DNA of 64,000 bases from Struthidea cinerea. Taxonomy: Eukaryota > Chordata > Aves > Passeriformes > Corcoracidae. The DNA lies in NCBI GenBank assembly GCA_013397865.1, contig VZTI01003257.1, positions 124,001-188,000 of the forward strand, written 5' to 3'. A model generated the notes under the pieces. It worked only from the letters and a program-made list of their open reading frames with translations, did no database searches and was not told the origin of the DNA. Within the stretch, counting starts at the first letter, position 1, and each line of letters opens with the position of its first letter. Below are positions 1 to 11,800 of this stretch, in pieces. Made by a program: the position numbers and the translations under genes.

Positions 1-272
1 AAAGAGAGGAGAAGACAACGTGGGAAGAAAAGAAAAAGAAGAAACATGAAGACCATTGAAAACTGTTCATGCAACAGCATTACCAAGGGGGAAGAGGAAC
101 AAAGTGGAGCCGAGAGGAATACAGACTAGCACAGGATGATTGACAGGATTGCCATAAAGCATTTATTCTTAACACACTGCAACACTGAAAGTCTTCTTCC
201 TTCAGAGTCTCTTTCTACTTAGAAAAATGGGCATACTTTTATTTTTTATAGTCTTACTCTTCACCTCATAAG

Positions 273-306
273 TGTAAAGTGATAGAAAAACTTCTATCAC
301 TTTACA
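273..306. repeat. Perfect 15-bp inverted repeat, 4-nt loop
   Basis: Arm TGTAAAGTGATAGAA at 273-287 is exactly complementary to 292-306, separated by AAAC. Pairing stops at both outer flanks. There are no flanking duplications that would mark it as a transposon. A local template-switch origin is one explanation. Confidence 0.85.
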
Positions 307-1052
307 AGAAATAAAACAAGTTTCCAGAGCCCTTGCAGCAGATACACCCATAATAATTCAGTAATATGAACTGATCTTATCCTTGAGATTGTAACCTATA
401 CAACATAGCACATGTTGGTCAGGACAAACAAGGTTCAAAGAAGAACATGACTATCTCAGACCACTGGAGATATTGTTGTAGTCCTACTTGAAAAAGTTGG
501 GAGTAGGTTGTGTGGCCTTTTCCTAATTTGTGTTTATGGTATGTCCTGCTTTCCATGTCATCTTCTGGGAGCACCACCATTTCTTTCCCTTGCTCACTCG
601 GTTCAGCAAGAACTCCTTCTTTCCTCCTTCAACCCATCTGTTCTCCTCAGGCTGCTTTAACACTGACAGCATGAGGGCCTAGCAAGCCCAAAATTAACAA
701 ACTCCACATTGATTTTAGTGTTTCAGAGGAACAACTTGTTTGATGGCACACATCCAAGCCAGTGTTGATATGGATATGGCTTTGTGAGAGCAGAGTGGGA
801 GAAGGAATAAGAGACTTGCTCTTATAACTGCCTGCCAGAAGAGGACTACAGTGTCCATGACCACAGGATAGCTTTGTACTAAGGCACCCAATTTTTATCA
901 CCTACAGACCTACATGACTGTGGGTCAAGTATTATCGGTGTAGTAACAAATTGTTGCTATGCCGTGGACAAGTCTCAACACCCAAGTCATCCTGGAAGAC
1001 AATAAAAGGTAGGGATTTAATTCTACTTTTCAAATGCATGAATAAGACTACT

Positions 1053-1087
1053 GAAAAAAGAAAGAAAAAAGAAAGAAAAAAGAAAAA
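1053..1087 (+). repeat. Purine (GAAA/GAAAAA)n tract
   Basis: About 35 nt made only of A and G in GAAAGAAAAA-type units. Simple sequence with no gene association seen. Confidence 0.8.
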
Positions 1088-4000
1088 TAATTGGAAAGCT
1101 TCTGTTCATTATTAGTGCAATCTGTAACTAGCCACAGAAGCCCTTGCTCAACTGAGCAATTCCCAATAGTATCGAATTTGGGGTCCTAGGAAACTTACTG
1201 ATTCACTTTTGGCAGACACAGACATGGGCACAGGCATACAATATGGGCTTAAATAGCAGATGGTATATATATATGTATATAAAAAAAGGAATAACTCCTA
1301 TGTCTGTGAAATTGATAGTCAACTGTACATAGTCCTAAATAAGCCTTCTTTGCAGAAACTGCCTTTCCTCTGAATGCACCATCAGAAAACATTAGTTAAC
1401 CATGGCCAAGGTATCAGGATGATACAGAGAGCTGTGGAGACAGGACTTTGTAATAACCAATTCTTTCGGGTTTGGTCTTGTCCCTTAATTTACCTGAGTA
1501 TCCTTCCCTGGAAAAGCAAAATGCATAGCTACTAAAGAAGCTCCAGCTACATCAGTGCAGAGCACCGACCAACAGAAGTGCTGCTGCCAAGCACTTGAAA
1601 TTGAAACTACATCAGATGGGGAAAGGCTGTTTGTTTTTAAACAAAGCACCCTATACAGATGCTGGAGTAGCTCCAACCTGGTCCCTCGTGCTGAATGCCA
1701 GGTTGCAGTTGGTGTGCTACCAAAACATTTCCACCTATTTATTTTCAGGTGCTCCAAGACTAGCCCACAAAGAAAGGTGAAGAACAAAAGCTGGGAGATT
1801 TGCTTCGAAAACATGAGGGTAGACATCTGTGTTTAGACTAAAAATGCCTGTGAAGTAATTTCCTACCAGAGAGGGAAGAACTCACAGGTACATAGTTTGC
1901 TATGGACACAGTCCTGAGGACCACAGTATACTGCACCTCCTAACTTTGCTCTAACAAGTTGCAATTTCACCTGCTTATATTGTTAATTGTTTTCAATTCC
2001 AGTCTTTGTACCTACTATATTTCTCCTGTTCTCCAGGCTCCTTTTGATATCTGTGGCTGTATTGGTCTGAACCAGAATGGAGTGCTCAGTCTGCAGATAG
2101 ATTAGGATGAGGTAAAAACACTATGCCAAATCCCCCCATTTCACTCAGGTACTATAACTACTGTGAGGGCTAGAAACTATCTTCTTGAAGGGCCTCTCAG
2201 CTGTAACAGAAAGCTGAGAAGTGTTTGCTCACATTTTACAGAGGATACTGCACTCCAGAACAAACTGCCAGAAACATTTGAAGCTGATTAAGTTGGTGTG
2301 GGGCTCTTCACTGGTTTTATGCTAAAGTGGATGAGAACCGCTCACTAGAATACAGCTGAGAGGTACTTTAAAGAAACCAGTATCTTTCATGCAAGGCTCA
2401 GTAATTGAATGAGAACACTCCCAAAGCAGAAGTCCTGGTGTGGTTTCAATGGGAGAGTTCAGGTCTCTTGCAGCCAGGCTGCTCAGAGACCTGAACCACT
2501 GCAAGGCAACCGGAGAAGGTCTTCGAAGGATGTGCCAGATACTTAAGCCGGATGCAAGCCAAATCACTAGTGTAAACATATCCATAATTTGTCTCAAGGC
2601 AAAGTCAGACAGGTCAATTTGTCACCAAAATTCTTGCTTTGCCTTGAAAAGGAGTGCTCACACAGTCCCACGTACCACTAAGTAGTGACTCGGGAAGCTG
2701 CTCCCACAGCTTCTGCTGTCATACTTCCCTTTCCACTGCCTAGCAGGAACAAGCAAAATTTCCACCTCCGGCTCAGGCTTGGCAAATCCTGCAGTACAGC
2801 GCAGCTCAGCACTCGAGCTCAGTTAGGTGGCTGAGCCCATATCATGTTAGATGAATGCTGAAGATGCTAAACCTAAATCATAGCCAGAGTCCTGAACTAC
2901 CACAAACATTCTCCACATCTCTTTACATCACTCTCATTTTCCATTTATTTTTCTTAACTTTATCCTTCTTTCCTGTTTGGAATCTCACCACATGGCTTCC
3001 TTCTCAGTATTCCAGTAAGCCCTGCTCTAGAGTTTACTTTTCAGGCCTCCTTCCCAAAGCTTGAATTCAAGGAGACTAACATATTTCATGCAGTCCTTTG
3101 CCCTGCATTAGCAAAGGATTTAAAAGGAATGTCAAATGAAAGAAGATTTCCAATCAAGAAAGCTGAGCAGATGTTCATAAAAAAAAAAAAAAAAAGTAGT
3201 CTTATGAGCCAGAGGGCATTAAATCCAACAAGATTTGATCTCCAGGCAACCCAAGCTTGTTCTTCTTGCAATTTTCTGCTAACACTTCAAATGACCCCTT
3301 GGGAAAAATAAAGCTTGCCTGGCTCTGTATAGTTATAATGCCCTGACGTACAACTGAACATAATTTTTGTTTAAATTGGTTTATAGCTGATCACAGCTTA
3401 ACTGCAAGTACAGGTTCTCTGTACAACTTTAAAATACAAGATTATTTAAATACTAGCAGCAGTCTGGAGCCCTACATATGCCAGTATTCGTGCAACAGCA
3501 TTTTCCCTGCAGCCAGCAGCAAGTCTGCTTGTGCGGGAAAGATGATAGATAACAAAATAACCACTTAATGCAACATAGCCCTGAAGTTTACCACTTAAGT
3601 ATAGCTTAGCTCAGAGGGCTGCAACTCTCTGTCAAGAGCAACAGGAAGGTGCTTGATCACAGGAAATTCTTGGGTTCACACATGTCAGTGAAGCTAATGT
3701 GATGCTGTCCCATGTTTAATAAAGCCCTGTCTCAAAACTTGAGCAGGCTAAGGATTTGTAGACACTTTGGTTATATGCTCAGCCACAGCAGGTTCTTACA
3801 CTTGCAGAACATGTTTTACTGTATATCAGTGAACCAGTAGGAAAGTTAACAAATGCATTCCATTGCATGATTTTCCCATTGTTTGGTGCTTTCCTGGAAT
3901 TATCTTCTGCCCTTTTGCTGTTCAGACTGATACATACAGCATCTGATGCTGTCACATGATTTCACTCCTGAAAATCATAGGCTTCCTGTCTCCAAGCTTC

Positions 4001-5405
4001 TATTAGCCTTGATGATAAGTCAATTGCTACAGCAATGCAGTTTGCCATTACTTTTAGTTGAAATATTGCTTAAAATGATATGCAGATTATGAGAACTGAA
4101 CCAGTCAAAGGATATTTCTAGATGTAACTCCACCTGTTCGGTTTGGCAACGCAGTGGCCCACATTTCTTAAGACAGTCAGAAAAAAGCAGGCTCTCCCAA
4201 GAATCAGTAAGTCTCATCTGAACCTGCACTTTGCTAAATAGATATGTGTGCAACACCTACCAAATTACTACACATAATGAGGCTTTTGCTGTTCTGTTCC
4301 TGGGGAGATGAGATGTTCTTATCACACTCAACTGATTCAACTATTCATCGATCTACCAGTAGAAAATCACATTCTTTAAAAATGCGCAATGAAACGTTTG
4401 AAACAGAAGGCAATCAGTAAGCTTGTTGTAGAGCACAGGGATGATGCAGGATTTTAGAAATGCTATTTTTTCTATTCTATTTCATTTATGATAAAGCAGA
4501 ATAATGGGGAATGGAGGAGGAGGGCAGGGGGGAGCAGAAGAGAAAGGAACGAAAACCTTGATTTATTAAAGCATGCAAGCCACAAAATAAATTTCTTTCA
4601 GTTTCTAAAATGGCTCCTTTGTTTCAAATGCCTTTGTCACAAAAAAAACCAGCTTGTTCTGATCTGACTGTTGAGTTGATTGAATTGGGACAAAGGTGTT
4701 GTTCTTCCCTCCCCTCCATCGCCCCCATACTGACATACACTTTCGCTACTCTCTTTTAGCCATTTTAAAGGAAATTGTAAGAAAAGCAGAAACGGTGAGG
4801 ACAAAGGGAAACATCAAAGACATCAATCCTGGAGTAAACTCGGAGCAAGTGTAACTTCAATACACAATGACCATGTGGGGGGGATGAAGGGGAGGCAGGG
4901 AAGAAGAGAGTGCCATGGAAAAAAAAAGTCATCACTATCATGTGCACACCCTGGTGTAAGTGAAGTGCACAGAGCCCAGGACAGGTGCAGCGGGGCAAGC
5001 CAGGCCAGCGGCCCCGCGCGGGGCGGGCTGCGGGGCAGGGCAGGGCGCGGAGTCCACTGCGGAGCCGCAGAGCCGTGCGCCTGGCGGCCGCCCAGTGCCG
5101 GCCTCCTCCTGTACAATTAGAAAGGATGGGGCCGTTAGGAAAAAAAAAAAAAAATTAAAAATTTTAAAAATCAACTAAAAAAACCCAAATGCGCAAACCA
5201 CTCAGCGCTTCCAAATTTCCTTACGCCGCAAGGTCTTTCCATAAAGCGTCCCGCATTCAGAGGGGCAAAACTTCTCTCCCACCGCCGGGCGGTGAACGGG
5301 GGAGGGAAGCGGTGCAGGGAGCTGCGATGCGATGCCCGGAGCCGCCTCCCGTCGCTAAGCGACCCGCGGGGCCGCCGCTGGGGCCCGCCGCCGCCGCGCA
5401 CTCAC

Positions 5406-5650
5406 CGCTCCGCGCCGCTCCATCCCCGCGGCGCAGCGCAGCCGCCGTCCCGATCCGTCCTTCCTCGCCGGGAGGGACACGGAGCTGCCGCCGCCGACGC
5501 GATCTGGGTCACCCGGCGCGGCGCCCGGCGAAGGTGAGGAGGAGGAGGCGGAGGAAGGCGGGTGGCGGTGCCGCCTACCGGCGAGCGCGGGGGGAGGCTG
5601 CGGCGGGGCCCGAGCCCGCCCCGCAGGGAGGGGAAGGGGCCGGGGACCGA
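5406..5650 (-). other. ELMOD1: Candidate minus-strand first exon (ELMOD1 5' UTR)
   Basis: Reading the minus strand leftward, a near-consensus splice donor GCG|GTGAGT lies at 5405-5400, so an exon would end at 5406. Its 5' limit (transcription start) cannot be read and is given only as a guide. Human ELMOD1 is thought to begin with a noncoding exon, which would fit. A plus-strand donor-like AAG|GTGAGG near 5533 means a rightward transcript from the island cannot be excluded. Confidence 0.35.
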
Positions 5651-5653
5651 CGG

Positions 5654-5772
5654 GAGCCCACGCGCGCGTGGGCGCTCCCTGCGCGCCGCCTGCCATCGGG
5701 CCCCCGCCCCNNNNNGAGCCAACGCGCGCGTGGGCGCTCCCTGCGCGCCGCCTGCCATCGGTCCCCGGCCCC
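5654..5772. repeat. 57-bp near-identical tandem copies flanking a 5-N gap
   Basis: Positions 5654-5710 and 5716-5772 match except for about three substitutions, and NNNNN at 5711-5715 separates them. Each copy contains a palindromic CCCACGCGCGCGTGGG or close variant. Either a real minisatellite has been collapsed or a contig end was duplicated across the gap. The true length and sequence of the island here are therefore unknown. Confidence 0.85.
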
Positions 5773-5830
5773 AGCGCAGATGCACCTCTCATCCCTGGAC
5801 TTCGAGACCTTCCCCCCACCTCGTTCTCCC

Positions 5831-8800
5831 CGCGCTTGCCAAGGAAAGGCGATACCTGTCTGCTCTTCAGGGGAATCCAGTCACAGTGGCACAGTTAAGG
5901 TCCTACAGGAAAACGGGAAACATCTCCAAGGCGTTAAGGTCCCGGCTAGCCGGGGTAGTATTCAGCGAGCCAATATCCTTCCTCCATATCCCATCCCACC
6001 GACCTGTCAAGCAGTTCAGTGTCCTTCCTTCCCCAGCAGTATATCCTGAAGGCTTTTGATCTTCAAAGTTTAAAGTCAGCTAGTCGGGATCATAGGCATG
6101 TCATTCTATTAATATGCCTCTCCCCTCTAAGAGAATAACAACCATTGTCTGCAGCATCCACAGAATAATTTAAAGTTGCCCAGTGCAGTATCTACTGCCA
6201 GTAGGCAAGTAGTCTGTGTTTCATTCATCCCTACTGCTGCATGCATCTGTCCAGATGTTCCTTTGAAGCTGTGAGCAGGCTGTCAGGCCACACCGGCATC
6301 CCAACATTGGCCAGTAGTCTCATGTTTTCAGAAGTCCATTGAAAATGCTTATTAACCTATTTTTCTAAGTGTTTTCTATGCCTAATTTGAAAATAGCTTT
6401 CTGCATCCCTCTTTCAGGGACATGGTTTAATTTCTTCTGAATCTCCTTTTTCAGTCATTTTGATCCCATAATCAACTGTCACATTCAAGAAGTATGGTGA
6501 AAACACCAGGGTTGTGTTAAACATTTAATGACTAGGAAACACTGTTCATGTCATAAGGTAAAGCAGACTGGTATTTAACTTCTCCCAGCCAGAGCTATGT
6601 AGTCTCTCTTCCACTTGCCATCAGCATGCCCGATGCACCTGGCTGGCAGGTGCTGTGCCCGGCAGAGCTGATCAAATGGCAGGGACGGAGGAGGTCCCAG
6701 CAGCCACTATGGCTGTGTGGTCCTTCAGCAAATGAGGTCCGACGCTCAACGGAACAACTCAACAGTCGGTATCAGACTACAGCTTTACCACCTCATCTCT
6801 TATTTACATCATGCTTTGCACATTAAGGTAATCTTTCAAGCTTAATTCCATGCATCAATGCAACTAGAAAAGTGGTTCTTTCTCCTGTCTCCTGCATTAC
6901 GGCAGTGTTTCTAATTACTATATCGCAACGATGTCCAGCCCTTAGGAACACATCAGATCCTTGCCCTTAGGACCTGTGCCTGTCAGAAACTTCTCCGGCA
7001 CTAGGCCAGAGGAGCTGCTGCAGGTCTGTAGATGTCTGAAGAAAATAAACTCTAAATTGGGGGACTTTTCAGGGGCTTCAGGAGCAGAGTTCAGTTATGC
7101 TTCCCAAAATAAATTTAGGAACAGAGATTTATAAGACAATTCATTCATAATTATGCAAGATGAATCATGAGCATGAAAAGCCAGATCCTTGCTACAGAAG
7201 TAGCCTTACTTTCCCAGATGACATGCTCTTGTTCACAAATTGTAAGATGGAAAACCTTATTGATTTATTCCCTTACTGTTATGGCAAACTTAGGGGATCA
7301 GACCAACATGTTTGGAGTTTCCAGATGGCCTCCTGCCCATTCTCTGGAATCATGCAGTGGTACATAGCTGTACTGTAGTCATGCAGTGCCATTTCAGACT
7401 TGCCTGGATTTTTTTTGAGACTCCTGTTGTCAAATTTCACTTTGATGTACCCATTCACTCAATAGGTTACTATGACTCCAATGTTCAGCATCATTGTTTT
7501 GTGGAAATTTGAGGCAAACCAGCATTTTATAAAAAGCTCTTTTTTTTATAAGCAGTTACAGAATATTTTATTATGCTGTACTTTGCTTTTAGTAGCATAA
7601 TTATATTTAATTTATGGCAAATGAAAGAAACTGTGCATGACAGCAGAAATACAGCCTGTACTTAGAAATGGCAGTGAAACCATATTAGAAAAAAATAGAT
7701 GTAGGACCCACTAGTTGAGCAATGTCACACTTTTCCAGCAATAGCTCATACAGCCTGCTGTGCTTAATAAAAACCAGCAAGGTCACCTGCCTGATTAATT
7801 TAGCATTGGAAAGAAGGTGACAGAAGCAGCAGAATAAACAGATAGCAACATACCTCGCTCAGATAATGGTGAAAAATCAAAAGCTCAAGTCCATATTATT
7901 TTGGATAGAAGCTCTGGTTGTTACAGAAATTACTGATAAAGACGAAATTGATAACAAGGACATGAGCTGTGTCCTTGTGAAGAACCTAACTATTTTGACA
8001 CCACCCAGCACTTTTCTCAGACAATGTGCCACCCAAGCATTATTAAATGCACCATAAGAAGTTATATTTTAGTTAATGTTTTTATACTACTACTTTGTTT
8101 CCTTTTTAACAAGTATCATTTTTCATTTTGTGACAATACAGAGAGGGCAGAAATACTTTAGCTACACTTGTATTCTTTGACTTAAAATAAACAAGAGAAA
8201 GAATGTATTTTACCTAACAATACTAGTACTGCTAGAATAATCTTAAAAGTTCTAGTAAGAAAAGATAAAGAAGGAATAGGAAAACCCTCCCTATTTCCAT
8301 AAGGAACTTTCTTACCTCAGTTTTCAAAATCTGTAATTCAGATTATCAATCCCTCTAGTTTTCACTCAGCAGGAGATAGGCTACTCTCTCCAAAAATGAC
8401 AAGCTTCTCAGGCTGTTCTCAAATTTTCTCACCTGCCCCTTTTGAAGGGATTCTTGTCAGCCGGCAATTCTTCGTGCCTGGCTTAGGACAAGCATCAAAT
8501 ACAGATTGTCCTGCGATGGTGAATTACATGGCTCTCATACACTGATATTATAGCAACTAGGGCAGTGGGCACACAGGCTTCATGATAATTTTTTAAACCA
8601 ATCTCCTAGTCATTTTGTTCATTTCCAGTCCCACACTTGGCCTCACTTGTATTCCTTTGACGGAAAATGCCATAAAGTTTAACATGGGAGACACTAACAG
8701 AAGCATGTAGATGACGGTAACGTGAGAGATGAAGAGTGTCAGGCTTACTCACAGAGCCTTTAGAGAGATGACAGCTAAGTGAAGCAGCCAGTATGCTCAT

Positions 8801-11800
8801 TTAGTTCACCCATTGCTTGAAGCAAAGAATTTTGCCAGAAAATACTTCATCTGCATATGAGTTAAGAGCATTTAATGTTATATTTTAATTTAAATCATTC
8901 TGATTGACATTTCTGCATAGAAAGAGTAAAATAAAGTGTAGACATGAATTTCAAATACTATATGCTAGCAATACCTGCTTTTTTCTCTTAATAAAAGTGA
9001 ACAAACTCGAATATGCTGAAACTATGCCCTAATAATCACCAAGATGTGTACCAACCGTATTATGTCTGTGGGAAAAAGAAAAATTTGCTTTTATAGGAGA
9101 AAAATTTTAAATCCATTTTGAACAAGGAAAAAAAAAGGTGATGTGATTTTTTTTTATCTACTCTTTTCATTCATCTTTTACCATTAATTACAGCCATACT
9201 CTGAATGCATGTGCTACACTTCATTCATAGATTAAAATGTGTTTCACCAACAATGTTTCGTGAAGATTCACAACCCCTGGTGATTTGGGTAAATATTTAT
9301 GTAAATGTCATACAGATCAGCAAACTGACTCACAGACAAGTGGTGTTTGTAAAAAAAAATTCATTAAGTTTGGATACATCTTTTTTTTGCCTATTCAGTT
9401 TAAAAGCTTACAACTCCTGTTTTCCAGATATGTCAAGTGTGCACATAGATCCAGAGAACTAATGAAAACTAGATTACAAGAGCAGCAAATGGGGTGACCC
9501 AAGCATCTGACCATGTTTTTGTTTAGAAAATTTTAACTTACGGTTGCACAGGTATTCTTCGTACAAAGAGAGCAAACCTATTGCATGAGCGACAGCTAAT
9601 GAGTTGTCCTAAGACGATGCCTGAAAAGACATGAAAGAATGGAGCCCCAGGCTAAGGAATACATTGCAATATTCTCTCCAGTCAGTGGGGGCACCAAGGA
9701 TCTCACTTACGATGGAAATGTAATATTTAGTTCTCTTATGTAAACAGTACTATGTCTTTAAAAATTAACTTCACAGATTGTGTCCGAACTGCAAGCACTG
9801 CATCCTTAAAAATGTATTGATTGCTCAAGCAGACAGAATCAGAGCCTGATATTCCATGATTGTCCTTATGATACATTTATGACCTGAAGTTATAACTGTG
9901 AGAAACGATGGTTTCCAAGGATATGCAGGAAAGCAAACTGCCTGCCCAGTGTAGGTATCAGGGAGGATCCCTGTGCAAGCTCGCATTGCTTCCTGAATGC
10001 CCACAAAACCCTAATTGCTTGTGACAGAACTGAGTTTTGCCAGGTTACTGTAAGATTTTTACTGTAGGGCCAGAAGAGTATAATATAGTTCAAACACTAC
10101 TTTTAAAAAATTATATTTCCTATTTTTTTAATGTAAAACAGGCATAAAGAGCAGGAAGAGAATGTAAAGTACATTCAGACTTTGAAGGGATGACAATTTT
10201 CAGTCTTTGTGTCAGAGAAAACAGAAACATTTTGTGAGAATCTTTCTAACAACATTGCCTTCAAGGCTAAACTAGACCATGTGTTGATGGGTTTAATGAT
10301 TTAGAGGGAAATACATAGTTTGTATAGTTCTTTCAGTACTTCATATTACTTTTCTGATGCCCCAGAAAGTGTACTAGACTGGCAAAAGATCTTCCCTAAA
10401 CTTTGCCTGAACTGCAAAGAAAGAGTCACAAGGGCAGTGAAAGCAACAATTCCTGTTCAGCAGAGAATTATCATCTTTTCTTCAAAGCCTGCATGGCTTT
10501 GGAGTGCTTTAAAGCCCTAAGTCACCAAGATTGTTAATGCCCAGAGAAAATTAAAACTGAGGACAAAACAATTTCATGCAATGTACGGTTTTCTTAGTAT
10601 TGGTGCATGTGGGACTTTGAAGGCTGAGGACCATTCACTGAGAGGTTTTATTTGGGCAGAAAAGGCTGGCAGGATCTTCACTGGGAATTTCTGAATTAAG
10701 TTCATGGATATTATGCTTTCCAGTGGTTGTGCCCAGGGACTTTACATCTCTTGGGTTCTTCCTTAATCAAATCAAGAAATTATCTGTGTCCACATGTTGC
10801 AGGGACCTTTCAAAAGCTGATTCTTTACACTGGTATAACACAGTAATTTCAGACTTGTAGTATGCACACCATAATTACAGTAATTTCTGTCTTACACCTG
10901 CAAGTTCACACGAATTTTCTGAAGAGTCACCAGAAAAGGATCAAAGTTTTTCTGTTTATTGGGGCTTACAGATTTCACTCCCAGTTCTAGTGCAATATTA
11001 ATGGTCACCCAGCAGGGTAGGCATGCCTTTGCAGTGTGTCTGACACCAGAAGTTAAAGCTGTTCCTCCCTGTCTCTAATACAGAGTCTTGAACTTCATTA
11101 GTGCAGTCTCATGGCATAGCAGAAGTGCTCAGTTTAGCGAACCCCTGTCCAATCCTAAACATTCACCGACTGGTTTGGTTCTCTAGATAACAAGATCTGC
11201 AGCTGTCCCAGCACAGAACTGGAATCTCCCTGCTCTGAAAAAGCTGTGCCATCATGCTAAAGAAACTTGCTCCACAAGAGGATCACACCTGGTAACAGTG
11301 GAAGTGAACCTGCCAATAATTGTGCATTTGTGCCAGAAACACAGTATTGCCAAATCCTACAATTTTACCATGAGATTTAGGCTATTTTGTGTATTTCTCA
11401 AAGTTCCAGTACACCGAGTCTTGAGACTTCAGGAAAACTGCAGCTTTTATTAAAATAAAGGGGAAAAAAGTACTTCAAAATCTTATGCTTGTGGAAAAAA
11501 GCTTGAAAAAGTTTGGAGGTATGAGGAGAATGTAGCCTAAAGCTTGGAAACCAGAAAGCATACTGATAGTACTTGACATTTTACGTCTCTTGAGAATACA
11601 AGCATTTTGATCACTAGTATTTGAAAATCCCACTGATTTTAACAGGACCCAGACTTCTCATGTCTCTTCCAGTCTTATGCAACTGCTAAAAAATTTCTAA
11701 AAGTTGTTTTTTTCTGACTGTTTTTCTTTTTCAGAAAGAAATATGAAATCTAGCATTGAACAGCACAAACACAGAATAAAAATGACAAGCAGCACAGAGC

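Larger units (their letters stand above)
1..4959. other. AT-rich stretch with no recognised exon; possibly ELMOD1 intron 1
   Basis: No reading frame here looks like a conserved protein, and no exon of ELMOD1 or another gene was recognised on either strand. If the island to the right is the ELMOD1 promoter, as synteny suggests, this is the first intron of that leftward gene. It holds a purine (GAAA/GAAAAA) tract at 1053-1087, a short TA run at 1263-1287, a 17-nt poly(A) at 3179-3195, and a perfect 15-bp hairpin at 273-306 listed separately. Confidence 0.45.
4960..5830. promoter_or_regulatory. CpG island 1: inferred ELMOD1 promoter
   Basis: Composition shifts sharply to GC with dense CpG, against AT-rich flanks on both sides. 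An Sp1-type GC box (GGGGCGGG) lies at 5020-5027. No TATA box is evident. In human, ALKBH8 and ELMOD1 are divergent neighbours, so a leftward promoter about 10 kb upstream of ALKBH8 fits ELMOD1. That identity is synteny inference; no ELMOD1 codons were recognised. The long open frames through the island on both strands reflect lack of stop codons in GC-rich DNA and are not called as genes. Confidence 0.6.

Noticed and set aside
5355..5819. Minus-strand open frames in the same island as ELMOD1 coding sequence
   Set aside because: The translations do not resemble the ELMOD1 N-terminus, and human exon 1 is thought to be noncoding.
5189..6059. Long plus-strand open frames (up to 286 codons) through CpG island 1
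   Set aside because: Arginine/proline/alanine-rich translation in all frames, spans an N gap and a duplicated block, and has no known domain. Expected from GC-rich DNA without stops.
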